Made by a program: the position numbers and the translations under genes
Notes under the pieces: model-generated
Seen by the model: only the letters and a program-made list of their open reading frames with translations
Told to the model about the DNA's origin: nothing
Database searches by the model: none
Source of the DNA: Porites lobata
Taxonomy: Eukaryota; Cnidaria; Anthozoa; Scleractinia; Poritidae
Assembly (NCBI GenBank): GCA_942486035.1
Contig: CALNXK010000026.1
Location: 327,501 to 391,500 of the forward strand
Reading direction: 5' to 3'
Length of the DNA: 64,000 nucleotides
Part shown: in pieces, positions 54,358-64,000 of the stretch
How positions within the stretch are numbered: the stretch's first letter is position 1
Layout of the letters: each line of letters opens with the position of its first letter

Positions 54358-57300
54358 CGGTGGCCAGCAAAATACGTGACTGTTAAGAGAGCCTGCTATA
54401 CTAGTGCTTTTGGAAGTGAGCCAGTTCAACAGTGGCAACAACCTCAGGTTAGTCAGTAGCTAGAGACCGTCAGTTTCTACGACGAGAACGACTACGAGTA
54501 CAAGATTTGACTTCATGTTTTTTTTGAGTAATCTCAAATATAAGACACCCTGGAAAGCTTCCTTGCACTTATTTTCATTCATATAAAGAATTAGCACTGT
54601 TATCTTTATTGAAGAAGGTTAAGCCATCATCCGGCAGCAAAATGATAGGACCTCAAACACTGGAAACTTGTTACCGCCAACACAACATCCTCGCTAAACT
54701 CGTAGTAGATAGACCACGGGAGCGATCCATTCAACCAAAATTTCCGGAAATCTCAGTCCAAAACTCAATGGATCGGTTCGGTCCAACTGGAAAAGTTTCG
54801 AAAGGTGGACCACTTTTCGCGGTCAGACCGGTGTGAATTTTGGTTGAATGGATCACGCCCCACGGCTACAACGTTTTCTCGTCAAAATGACGAAAGTTCA
54901 CGCGCGCGCACCACCTTGTATTGAGAAAATCTCGTACTCGTAGTCGTACTCATGTTAGAATCCAAAGGTCTCTGTTGGTAACCCAGTTTAAAATAACAAG
55001 GCAATTATTATGAAAATGCAAGAGCCGATTACTGAAAGAGGTGACCGGTAATGAGACTCTTGAGGAAATATTCATTAACAGTAATGCACGAATATACCGC
55101 TTGATGACTGTGATAATAACGTTTACTAAATATCTTTTTGTTCGACTAAGGAGACCCCATGCTAATGCAGGAATAGTGGAGAAGATTTGCCTTGAATCCT
55201 TATCTATATAATCACATTGAATTGGCACGTTGATGCATTTCGGTCCTTGGACCGCCTTCGCGCGTCGAATGCACTCTTAGTTGGTTCTCTTTCAGAGAGA
55301 TGATTTAACTTAGAAGGTATCCAGCCTACACACAGCCGATACGCTGTATTTTCAATGGCCCAATTCACCAGCACGGTAGAATTGAAAAAAATATATATGA
55401 TGATATTGTGCAAAGCGAAATATAATGTTACGTCCGTGCCTTTTTGGGAAACAGAGTAGCATGGGATAGCATGCTTTGACTAAGAGGTAATATTTATCAG
55501 AGATATTTCGGCTCCGATGAAGAGCAACCAGTAGCATAGACGCTTCTGGTGTAACCTATAGACGTCTATTGTCTATTTGACCTTTCCTAACACCAACAAT
55601 TTATGTGGTACGAAGAGTAAGAATTGAAGCCGAAAATTGCAAGGAACTATGACAACAGAACCATCGATTTGAATAAGTTATTTGGTGTTCAATAATCTAG
55701 AAAATACCAGAACCACGTATCACATCATTACAGGAAAGGTTTCCGCTTACGGTGCGTCACTTAGGTTTGCTATGCTGCCTAAGTTGAAGGTCCTACAAAG
55801 TAACATAACTAAGTCAATTAGTTAATTTAAATCATTTATTTCAGTCTTGAAAGTAACATCTAGATAATACTTAAATATTATTTATTATAGTACGATTTAT
55901 GTACGTTTTGAATGTGGTACCGCATTTTGTTTTTCTTACTGATCGGCCGGTAAAAAAGAGCACATTGAATGATCTCGTCTCATTTCAGGTTGTCCTGAAA
56001 ACATGCAAATGCAACTATTTAATTATACAGTATGTTCCATGATTAGTAGTTTATTTGATTCAGTAAGACTGAAGTTAAAAAGTGAAGATAAATAGATTAA
56101 TCTTACGAAGAATATAGAACTTCAAATATATATGGTAATATATTTAAAGAGTATCTGAATGTGGGATACTGCGCTGTAACGAAATTGTATTAGGCTTATA
56201 GGGAGTTGTTAATAAACAATGAAGTGAAAAAAAATATAGACAATATTTATTAAAGTAAATAAATTATTTCAGTAAGTTACAGTCAAGAATTCATGTTGCT
56301 AAGATTAAACTTGCATCAAAGAAAAAAAATTGTCATATTTATTCTTTATAAGGATCTTCGATCTGCGTAATTCTTGATATCGATATACTCAGCCTTACTC
56401 AGTAATTGCTAATTTTCAAATTAAAAAGCCTTAATTTGCACAAGAAAGCAATACCCTGAAGGATTTCGGTGGTAGTGGTAAAAACGACGTCGTCATGTAA
56501 GTTAGACTATTAGGATTCACTGTTTTTAAATCACCCAAAATTCACTTGGTTTGCCTCCGAATTAAAGTTATCATAAACTATTGTTTTCAAATGCTCCTGA
56601 GCGAACTGCATATTCTCAAGCGCATTTCAAAGCAATAGGTTTTGCAAAATTTGGGAGGGGGGCAAAAAGAGTGTATTATGAAGGATTCGAAAATAATCCC
56701 AGTTCAGAAATTTTTTTTTCTCAAGGCCACACTTCAAAGATAAATTAATTTCTTCTAAGTAGAAAATATACAACTTTCATATTACAAATTTCTTTGTCAT
56801 TTTTGTGCAACAAAATTCCCAACATATGATTGTCAAAAAAGAGAGCTACCGTTTTTATGAACATCTAAACAGCGGAAATTGGTTAAGACCAATTGACGTC
56901 TTAGAAGGCATTCACACATCTGTGTTTCGTCGTTGTCTTTGCTTTGGAAAACACTCCTAAAATCGGCTGTGTTGTTTAGGAGCGCAACAAAGTGTCTCTT
57001 TACTTCCTGCAAATAAAAGCAGGTGTAACAGATTGTTATCTCCAGTTTTGTAGCCTAAGTAGCTTGCGCGATTGGAGTGCGAGAGTAGTTTTTGGAGGCG
57101 GGGAACCTCCGCGCACAGCCCGCGGTGAATGGCGAGTCTGCGAGGAAAAATCTTCTACTCGACTCTAACCTCTGAGCTATGAGTCCTCAGTAGCTCAGAG
57201 GTTAGAGCATCCGATCCAGAACACGGAGGGTCGTGGGTTCGAATCCCATCTGGGGCTCAGATTTTTTCTGTGTCCTCTTATGGTTGACTCTTTACATCTC

Positions 57301-57472
57301 CCTTTATTTCCTTTATAATAAAGTATTCTACAGAGAACAATGAAGCAATACGGACCAATCGCATCGAAGAAATGAGAGTGAAAATCAAGATAAAAGAACA
57401 TTTCTCAGCTTCGCAAGGTTTTTGCGATAACGTATTTCTAGAAAAGTTAGATCACAGTTGCCCGCCACTTAC
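54358..57472. other. 3' flank of CH-filamin gene and unassigned interval
   Basis: Convergent region between the plus-strand CH-filamin gene and the minus-strand coiled-coil gene. No convincing exon seen. The first AATAAA on the plus strand that I see is at about 56211. The stretch 55600-56350 is very AT-rich. Confidence 0.4.
57181..57295 (+). repeat. tRNA-derived SINE with inverted D-arm beside it
   Basis: GAGTCCTCAGTAGCTCAGAG..GTTAGAGC and GTGGGTTCGAATCCCAT form acceptor, D and T arms. The anticodon arm is irregular. The tail ATTTTTTCTGTGTCCTC matches the SINE at 39396-39472. Immediately upstream, CTCTAACCTCTGAGCTATGA is an inverted copy of the D arm. Confidence 0.7.
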
Positions 57473-57603
57473 CTTGGTTGACTCGACTTAAACCGTCTGC
57501 TTGCTGCCTTCTTTGGATTTCAAGGGCGATGTATTCGTTTTCCCTCCGCAAATTGTCGATTTCTTCAACGAGATATCCAAAGCGCCCTTGACTGTCACGT
57601 AAC
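57473..57603 (-). CDS. Unrecognised coiled-coil protein, exon d
   Basis: Reads LRDSQGRFGYLVEEIDNLRR, then ENEYIALEIQRRQQADG, between acceptor TATTTAG and donor G|GTAAGT; phase 2 in, phase 1 out. Joins exon c by completing AGG (R). Strongly charged heptad-like coiled coil. Later exons were not found. Confidence 0.65.
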
Positions 57604-57725
57604 CTAAATAGAACAAAATAAGACTTCTTTATTAGAGATAGATTTTGGAAGTAAAAATTGAAAATAATGGGTTGAAAAACAAAAGACAGAAACAAGATCA
57701 ACTTCAAGTCTTGTGCAGTTATTAC

Positions 57726-57834
57726 CTAACTACTTCTCTCTTTAGCCGCGTGCTTGCCCTTCTTTCTCGTTGTAACTCATCAAAAAGAAGATGAGATCGT
57801 CTTCTTAAATTGCGCATTTCTTCAGAGTCATTAG
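57726..57834 (-). CDS. Unrecognised coiled-coil protein, exon c
   Basis: NDSEEMRNLRRRSHLLFDEL then QRERRASTRLKREVV, phase 1 in, phase 2 out at AG|GTAAT. Basic/acidic alternation fits a coiled coil continuing into exon d. Confidence 0.65.
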
Positions 57835-58139
57835 CTAAGAAACACATAACAGCAAATCAGTTTTTCCGAAGGTCTTTAAGAAAGGCAAGAAACTGTATTA
57901 AGTAAGGCTTGCTTTGTCCGTGGATCTTTGTGCTTTCAATTCAAAAACTACTTATCTCAACAGCTTAAAAAAACCTTTGAAAAACCTTTCAAAATGCTAT
58001 TTCATGCACTAAGAAGAGGTTTTTCTACCAAAAGATGTGAGTAAGTAAAAATCAATCAACCTCGCAAGTGCTATAAACGTACAACTTCGCCTTAATTTTC
58101 CATCAACATTATTCTCGTTGGTGAGTGTCTACGAATTAT

Positions 58140-58370
58140 GGTCATCTCGCCACTAGACCATCTAGCCACCAAAGACCCACTAAGAAGTCGACTCGCTGCC
58201 AACCAACTTGGCACCAACTAATAACTGTGAAATAAATGAAACATAAGGTAAGTGTGTCAGTGTCATTAGTTGGTAGCGAGTTGACTTCTTGGTGACGAGT
58301 TGGTTGGCGGCGAGTTGACTTCTTGCCGTGACGAGTTGGTTGGTTGGTTACGATTTCGTTGATGGCGAGA
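58140..58370. repeat. GAGTTGRCTTCTTG minisatellite with inverted arm
   Basis: Units such as GACGAGTTGGTTGG and GCGAGTTGACTTCTTG repeat at 58265-58345. The complementary AAGAAGTCGACTCGCTGCCA is at 58180-58200, so the block can fold back. In an intron of the coiled-coil gene. Confidence 0.55.
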
Positions 58371-58535
58371 TCGTCTATACCCGTAATACGGTCTAGGGTT
58401 CCTAGGACCAACTGCGATTGCAATCTTTCTCTGCATTTCAATTTTAAATTTCTAACAGTGAAGCTCTGGCCTCACGCCGCCCTTCTCCCTCAGAACCAAA
58501 CGATCTGGTGTCTCTCCTACAATATTGGTACTTAC

Positions 58536-58576
58536 GATATAAATTGGATGGTCGTCCGAAGTCAAATGCACTGCGC
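58536..58576 (-). CDS. Unrecognised coiled-coil protein, exon b2 (41 nt, tentative)
   Basis: RSAFDFGRPSNLY, acceptor TTTTCAAG and donor C|GTAAGT; only this frame (phase 2 in, phase 1 out) is free of stops and it joins exon c as Y-P-N-D. The upstream exon ends in phase 0, so at least one exon between is unaccounted for. Confidence 0.45.
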
Positions 58577-58808
58577 CTTGAAAATAAGATAAGTTATAAA
58601 AACATCAGTGTTATGCTACTTTGTCATTAATTTACAATCAAACTCGTGCCCAGGGCTTCTCCGTCAGAAATTGGAAGGGATGAGAAAATAAATAAAGGGG
58701 GCAGTGGTGGTGAAAAGAAAGATTGAAAGTTGGAGATTTTCCGTGCTACATGACAGAATAACTGATTACGTTCACTGTCGAGTATGACACTATAGAGAAG
58801 CCTCAACC

Positions 58809-58885
58809 GACAACCTCGTTCCCAGGGCTTTTCCCGTCCCTCTTACTTTCTAGGGGAAAAGCCCTGGAGACGAGGTTGTTCAGCC
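58809..58885. repeat. Hairpin AACCTCGTTCCCAGGGCTTTT
   Basis: GACAACCTCGTTCCCAGGGC and its complement GCCCTGGAGACGAGGTTG flank a 25-nt loop. The CTCGT..CAGGGCTT core also appears singly at 58650. Confidence 0.6.
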
Positions 58886-59464
58886 AACCTTTTTTTGAAA
58901 TCCTCCACTGGTGGTTGTGACCACGTGACCGCAGGAACACTCGTACTCCGTGGATTTATGGGAGGTGGATTTGCCGCCTATCAACCAAAACAATCAGTAA
59001 GTGATTATTGACCAGCACATCGCACATGCGCAGAACAATACCACCTAGATAATGATTAAAGCAACCTTGTTTCCAGGAACTTTCTCTCAGTCCAGTGGAT
59101 GGGGAGAAGAGAGACCTGGCCCTGGTTGGCACAGGGTTGTTATTCCCTTCACTGCTGAGTTGAGTAAAATAGTGATGACTGCTTCCAATAGAGCGTCAAG
59201 CACACAAAAATATGTGGCGAGTAACGGGTACATTTGTTTTTGTCGCCTTTAACCAAGTACTTGAAGCCTTACACTTTTGTGCTTACAACTATTTCCGGTG
59301 TCCAGTCCTCCTCGTCAACCGATTCTTTCACTCAAGCTCAAATTCCTTTTTTTCAACAATAACTGAGCGATTTAAAGCTCGCTGATTGGTCGAGAGCTAG
59401 TATAGACCATGGAAATGACGTGATGACGCTGCAACTGTCATATTGGGGAGCTTAAGCAAAGGCA

Positions 59465-59648
59465 TTTTTGAGCGACGCACGTCAACCGGAAGTGAGGTCT
59501 TTTTCATTTTAAAGCACCTTGACGCTCCCAAATTTGTATTTCTAAGTGTCTTAACTATTATAGAGACGATTTGTCCAAACATTTGGGCAAAACCACGGTC
59601 TAAAAATGAAAAAACGACCACTTCCGGTTGACGTGTGTAGCTCAAAAA
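59465..59648. mobile_element. TTTGAGCGACG-ended MITE, copy 2
   Basis: TTTTGAGCGACGCACGTCAACC and GGTTGACGTGTGTAGCTCAAAA are the inverted ends. Interior shared with 16543-16707. Confidence 0.7.
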
Positions 59649-59654
59649 CGTCCT

Positions 59655-60020
59655 TAGGGACTTTAAGATCCAACGACGCGGACGACAACGAGAACGTCAA
59701 AAAAACAATTCGTTTAATAAGCAAAACAACAACTTGGACGTGCATCACACTTTTTTGCACATTTCTTTCCTGTTTTTGCACGACTACAACGTGAAAATGC
59801 CTAACTTTGCGTTTTATGGAGGACGTAAACAAGCAACGACGAAACTTTATTTCTCTTTCTGAGCTTGGCTATGGACCCTTGAAATTCAGCTTTAGGAGGG
59901 TTCGCCTACATTTGACAAAGTAAGTGGGTAGGAATAATTGCTATTAAGAATAAAGGAACGCAAATTCACTTTTTAAGCGACGTTCTCGTTGTCGTCGCGT
60001 CGTTGGATCTTAAAGTTCCT
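59655..60020. mobile_element. MITE with CTTTAAGATCCAACGACGCG ends
   Basis: CTTTAAGATCCAACGACGCG..GACAACGAGAACGTC at the left, and GACGTTCTCGTTGTCGTCGC..CAACGA-type complement ending GATCTTAAAG at the right. About 365 bp. Confidence 0.65.
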
Positions 60021-60137
60021 CTTGCCTTCCACAGAACGGCTGTACGGTCGACTCATCACTAGTCTCCAGGACATACGGGTTCGCCTCTGAGAACAGCTAC
60101 AATAGATGTGAAGCCTTCCCATACCTAAATTACTTAC

Positions 60138-60245
60138 TTGATAGCAAGCAGATCTCACCACATTTCTGATACGGGCACGATGTTTGTTAATAGCCGTGTG
60201 ATCTGGATTACAAGATTGTCCACTTGGTCTCCCACGGGAATGTCT
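60138..60245 (-). CDS. Unrecognised coiled-coil protein, exon b1 (tentative)
   Basis: RHSRGRPSGQSCNPDHTAIN then KHRARIRNVVRSACYQ, phase 0 both sides, acceptor GATTAG and donor CAA|GTAAGT. Joins the first exon in frame. A shorter form ending at GTG|GTGAGA is possible. Confidence 0.45.
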
Positions 60246-60344
60246 CTAATCAGTGTATAGAGAGAAACACCAATCAATTATTAAATCATATATGGAATAA
60301 CTTCAATCTGATTAGAGAGGTGTTCTTTTTAAGACTACTGATAG

Positions 60345-60870
60345 CGGAGCTCTCGCGCGCGAAGCGCGCCAGCGGAACACCATGGGTAAGAAAATTTGGT
60401 AAACTATCCATCGAGAAAATTTGGTTATGACGTAGCGTACGAACGTCGACCGTCCGTACACCCACTACATTTAATCCGATATCAAGTGTCACACTTGTCA
60501 GGAGCGAGAAATATATAACAACGGAGACTAATTTCGTTGGAAGAAAAACATGAAAATTATATAGCGGCGGTTAGTAAATGAGAAATGCTAGCGGCTACTA
60601 ATGTAAAAAAGGAGCGGCAGTGAAAAAACAGAGTGAACAGGAACACAAACATTTCCTCCATAAAACGCGTAAATAGGAAGTTAAAAGAAGTTTCACCTTT
60701 TAGTCGTGTAAAATAACGGCGAGGAAATGTACAAAAAAAACTGCTGCACGTGCAGAGCTGTTTTTTTGCTAATTAGAAAAAAAAGTGTGCTGCACGTGCA
60801 AAGTTGTTTTTTTTTTTGCCAATTAGATCAATTGTTGGTGTTGCTTCGCTTTTAGCCCTGGCTAAATGTA
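60345..60870 (+). repeat. Repeat with GCGGAGCTC start and CTTTTAGCCCTGGCTAAAT end
   Basis: Starts GCGGAGCTCTCGCGCGCGAA and GGAACACCATGGGTAAGAAA, ends GTTGCTTCGCTTTTAGCCCT. Same family as 34660-35215 and (inverted) 49998-52135. Inner duplicated CTGCACGTGCARAG words. Confidence 0.55.
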
Positions 60871-61480
60871 TATATTATTTTCGCCAGGAGAAACGTCCCT
60901 AGCAGCGAGGAGCGAGGACAGACGGCTGTATTCGAAGGCTACTGATATTTCTTCTGCATCTTTCAACAACTTCGATAATTTTCTGCGTAACTAAGTTTCA
61001 AGTTTCCCTTCATGTTTGCCATTCACATATTATGTTTAAACAGAGGAGCGCAGCCTTCGGTGTCTGGTCTTACTCTAAAAAGACCCGAAGAACTACGACC
61101 ACCATCCGAAGTATTTCGGGAATTGTTAAGGATATACAGGAAGAAGCACCAAATCGTTTGACGATTTCAGTCAACAGTTATGAGAAAGATCTACATGTAT
61201 CTATATAATTATTTTGTTTAACCATTTCACCGCCAGAGTGCAGAATAGTGGAGTTTTGTAAGGTTAAGCTCTAACTTTTGAGTCTGTGGACGAAATCCTA
61301 TGATGTGACCATTCAAATGAAACCTCTCTACCTGTACTTACACATGGTGCTACTTGTTTTTCAAAATTTTACAAACGAACTTTGGGATTTTTTTTATCGA
61401 ATTTTGCCTTTGGCCACATTTGGCAGTGAAAGGTTGAAGCAACATGAACACGCCTAGTTTTCAACGTATCATCTACCTAC

Positions 61481-61588
61481 CTTTTCCCTGTTGTTTGATT
61501 CGTCGGTAATCTCTTCCAATGCTGGACCTCGCCAACTCTTGTATTTTCTGTCAAAACGTATCGACATCTTTTGACGATTTGATATAAT
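61481..61588 (-). CDS. Unrecognised coiled-coil protein, first coding exon
   Basis: After acceptor CTGTTTTAG at 61589. ATG at 61565-61567 in good context (AAAG before ATG), reading MSIRFDRKYKSWRGPALEEI then TDESNNREK, phase 0 donor AAG|GTAGGT. The 21 nt before the ATG are presumed 5' UTR. The frame is also open there, so coding could extend upstream. Confidence 0.55.
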
Positions 61589-61617
61589 CTAAAACAGAAG
61601 GATGACAAACACATCAG

Positions 61618-61691
61618 TAGCCTGCAAACGCAGACGTATTTCCGGTCGTCGCCTCTCTGACGACCGGAAATACGTCTGCGTTCGCAGGCTA
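61618..61691. mobile_element. TAG...CTA foldback MITE, 74-bp perfect-type palindrome
   Basis: TAGCCTGCAAACGCAGACGT and ACGTCTGCGTTCGCAGGCTA; centre GTCGTCGCCTCTCTGACGAC. The exact 9-bp flank ACACATCAG is at 61609-61617 and 61692-61700. Confidence 0.9.
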
Positions 61692-61994
61692 ACACATCAG
61701 GAGTTAGCACTTGCCACATGTAACTACTGGGCATTATCCAAACACCAAGAATACACCAAACAAGAGAGGAATTTTTTTATTTGATATGTAAGCACTGAGA
61801 GCTAACATATCAAACACGAGGCATAGTGTTTCATCGCATATTAAACACTGAGGCCACATCCACACGTATCAGGATATTTTTGAAAACGGAGATTGTTTTT
61901 CTTCGTTTCAACCTTACATTTAAGCGTAAATGAATAATCCTCGGAGAAACTCAAAGCAAATGTTAGCAAACTTTTATTACAACGTATTTAGTTT

Positions 61995-62545
61995 ACCTCT
62001 CAGTGTTTGGATATCGGATGAAACAGTCCTCGTGTTTGATATATCACTTCCTGGTGTTTGCATACCAGTGAAACACTCCTTCTAGTGTTCGATATATTAC
62101 TTCTCAGCGTTTGGATACCAGTGTAATACTCTTTCTTGTGCCTGTTATATCGATCACTTCCTGGTGTTTAGATACCAGTGAAACACTCCTTCTAGTGTTT
62201 GATATATTACTTCTCAGCGTTTGGATATCAGTGAAACACTCCTTCTAGTGTTTGATATATCACTTCTCGGTGTTTGGATATCGAATGAAACACTCATCGT
62301 GTTTGATATATCACGTCCTGGTGTTTGGATACCAGTGAAACACTCCTTCTAGTGTTTGACATATTACTCCTCAGCGTTTGGATACCAGTGTAACACTTCT
62401 TCTAGTGTTTGATATATCACTTCTCGGTGTTTGGATATCTGATGAAACACTCCATATCGTGTTTCATGTATTACTTCTCAGTGCTTGGATATCTGATGAA
62501 AGAATCCTTCGGGTGTTTTACATATTACTTCGGATATTAGGGACG
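61995..62545 (+). repeat. Minisatellite, about 10 units of 55-60 bp
   Basis: Each unit has GTGTTTGGATAYCAGTGAAAC, ACTCCTTCTAGTGTTTGATA and TATTACTTCTCAG. Two sub-types alternate (GATACCAGTG and GATATCNGATG). Confidence 0.85.
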
Positions 62546-62654
62546 GAACAATTTTTCTTGTGTTGGATATATTACTTACAGAAATTTTTTTTACGGAAAA
62601 TTGGCCACCACAATTTTTTTTTTACTAGGTCCACATATTTTTGAGGGTCAAGTG

Positions 62655-62800
62655 GATCGACAGGTGGATAACGCTCTTCACTCAGTAACTGTTATTCCAG
62701 TGGCGAGCGCAATACGTTTCCTTGATAGTTATCCGCCGGAAAATCGGGACAATGATTTATCTGTTGGATAGCGGCTATCCGATGTTTGGACAACAGAGGA
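62655..62800. mobile_element. GGATAGCGCTATCC MITE, diverged copy
   Basis: GACAGGTGGATAACGCTCTT..CACTCAGTAAC at the left, and GATTTATCTGTTGGATAGCG, then GCTATCCGATGTTTGGACAAC at the right; compare 13710-13860. Confidence 0.5.
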
Positions 62801-64000
62801 CAGATCGATTAATGGTGCTTGAACTCGATTTGGTATGTCTTAGCTATCACCACTTTATGCAAAAAACAACCGTTGTTTTTAATCGGGTCGCTAGCTCCTG
62901 AGGGGAACGTGCTTTTCCTAAAAGTGTGCGACTCAAGGAGAAGGCAGACTGATTTCAACAACATGTAGCAGCCTGATGTAGTAACTTGTGACTTTTTTTC
63001 CGTAGGCCACACAGAGCACCGTGTAAGTAGCATGTTCACTGAACCATATGAGTTTGATTCTTGAAAAAAATTGTCTAAACAAAACTGGTTACGTCTTCAA
63101 ATGATGACCACTTAGGCCTAGCCCAAACATCGACATTTTCACGAGACGAACCGAACTTAGTGACTTAAGCTCATGAAAAGTTCGACGTCTGACTCAGTTA
63201 AAGCTAGTTAAGTTCATCTCTGAATGAGTTTGGATCGCCCAACACGTTCTACCTGTCTGCTTCAGGCGGATAGAACGTCTGAAGATCGTTGCGGGGACAA
63301 ACCTCGATCATAACAAACAACAAACTAAACTGTTACATTAAAAATTTGTACGACCTTTATTTAGCATCGTTGGGAAGAAAATGTATTGCTGACCGGCTAA
63401 AATTGCTTTTTGGTCTGATTCAGCTGATTGGTTCAACGTGTCCTAAGTTCGACGTCTACCCAACAGACGATCTGAACGTTACTTATGTCAACCTAAATTA
63501 GAGTTGGGTTCGTCCCATGAAAAGTTCGACGTTTGACCTAGGCCTTAGGCTGTTTGTGCCCTTAATCTTAAAACGAAGCTCAGGTAGATCGTTCCTCGTA
63601 GCGGTCAAACGATTGTAAAGAACATCATGTCGAAATTTGAAGGCTAATTCAAACTGAGGCTACGTTCAAAGGGCACCGCAAGAATCTTCGACCAGCTGAA
63701 AACTTTGACCGGACTCTTCTTTCACACGGAACCGTTTAAAATTTTCGCTTTGTTTACACGGAAATTAGTGTACGACTAAGCGTCTCTATTTTCATACGGC
63801 TAAGGTGAATCAGTGTGAACGAAACAATACAACGCATGAATTTTCAGCCGCTCGAAAATTTGTCAGGTACCGATTTGAATTGAACATCTTTGCGCATGTT
63901 CTATAGAGGAAAACTGTTTCAGGGCTCCAGAAACGACTGACAACGAACGAAATCCATGTACAAAACAGCACCAAATCTCGTCCGAAAGATACATGGATTT
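62801..64000. other. Terminal stretch without recognised gene
   Basis: No domain-bearing frame. Two blocks (63165-63190 and 63517-63545) contain CCATGAAAAGTTCGACG-like words also present at 26080-26100, so an interspersed repeat is likely. Confidence 0.4.

Noticed and set aside
55204..55413. 69-codon minus frame with GWIPSKLNHLSE-like sequence, possibly a retroelement remnant
   Set aside because: Too short and without catalytic motifs; I could not place it in any family.
60010..60110. Candidate missing exon of the coiled-coil gene after acceptor TTCTCAG (frame ANPYVLETSDESTVQPF)
   Set aside because: The attractive frame needs phase 1 entry while the exon before ends in phase 0, no GT donor fits, and its end runs into a MITE arm.
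61995..62545. CRISPR array
   Set aside because: Units are contiguous and variable with no unique spacers, in animal DNA; it is a minisatellite.

Overview
This is a window of animal nuclear DNA, most likely from an anthozoan cnidarian such as a coral or sea anemone. The genes are intron-rich, with GT-AG introns and animal-specific domain combinations. The genes match vertebrate orthologues exon by exon. Most of the remaining sequence is a dense mosaic of short non-autonomous transposons, foldbacks, tRNA-derived SINEs and LINE 3' ends. Species assignment is an inference; nothing in the sequence names it.

Layout. (1) 1-19 kb: two intronless LicD/fukutin-type type II membrane enzymes on the minus strand (214-930 and 15678-16421), which are close paralogues. 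They are separated by about 14.7 kb that I read as repeats and hairpins with no convincing gene. (2) 19.1-42.5 kb, minus strand: a complete gene for the ER co-chaperone/disulfide reductase ERdj5 (DNAJC10). I rebuilt it from 22 coding exons whose splice phases all agree. It encodes about 801 residues: signal peptide, J domain, four redox-active thioredoxin domains (CSHC, CPPC, CGPC, CGHC) and two inactive ones. A proposed 30-nt last exon ends in HDEF, an ER-retrieval type tail. Its introns hold piggyBac-like MITEs, two LINE 3' ends and SINEs. (3) 45.3-54.4 kb, plus strand: a two-exon gene with a 7.1 kb intron encoding tandem calponin-homology domains, two filamin repeats and a C-terminal SH3BGR/glutaredoxin-like domain. 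I do not recognise this combination from any described family. (4) 57.4-61.6 kb, minus strand: several exons of an unrecognised coiled-coil protein; the model is incomplete. (5) 62-64 kb: a 10-unit minisatellite and repeats.

Functional links. ERdj5 and the LicD-type enzymes both belong to the secretory pathway (ER reduction and quality control; Golgi/ER glycan phosphotransfer). The filamin-like gene is cytoskeletal. There is no operon-like logic, and the grouping is probably accidental.

The repeat landscape is the other main result. One foldback superfamily (ends TAG...CTA) has 9-bp target duplications that can be read directly at seven or eight copies. A second family (ends CCCGGGG) has 7-bp duplications. 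A third carries TTAA piggyBac-type ends.
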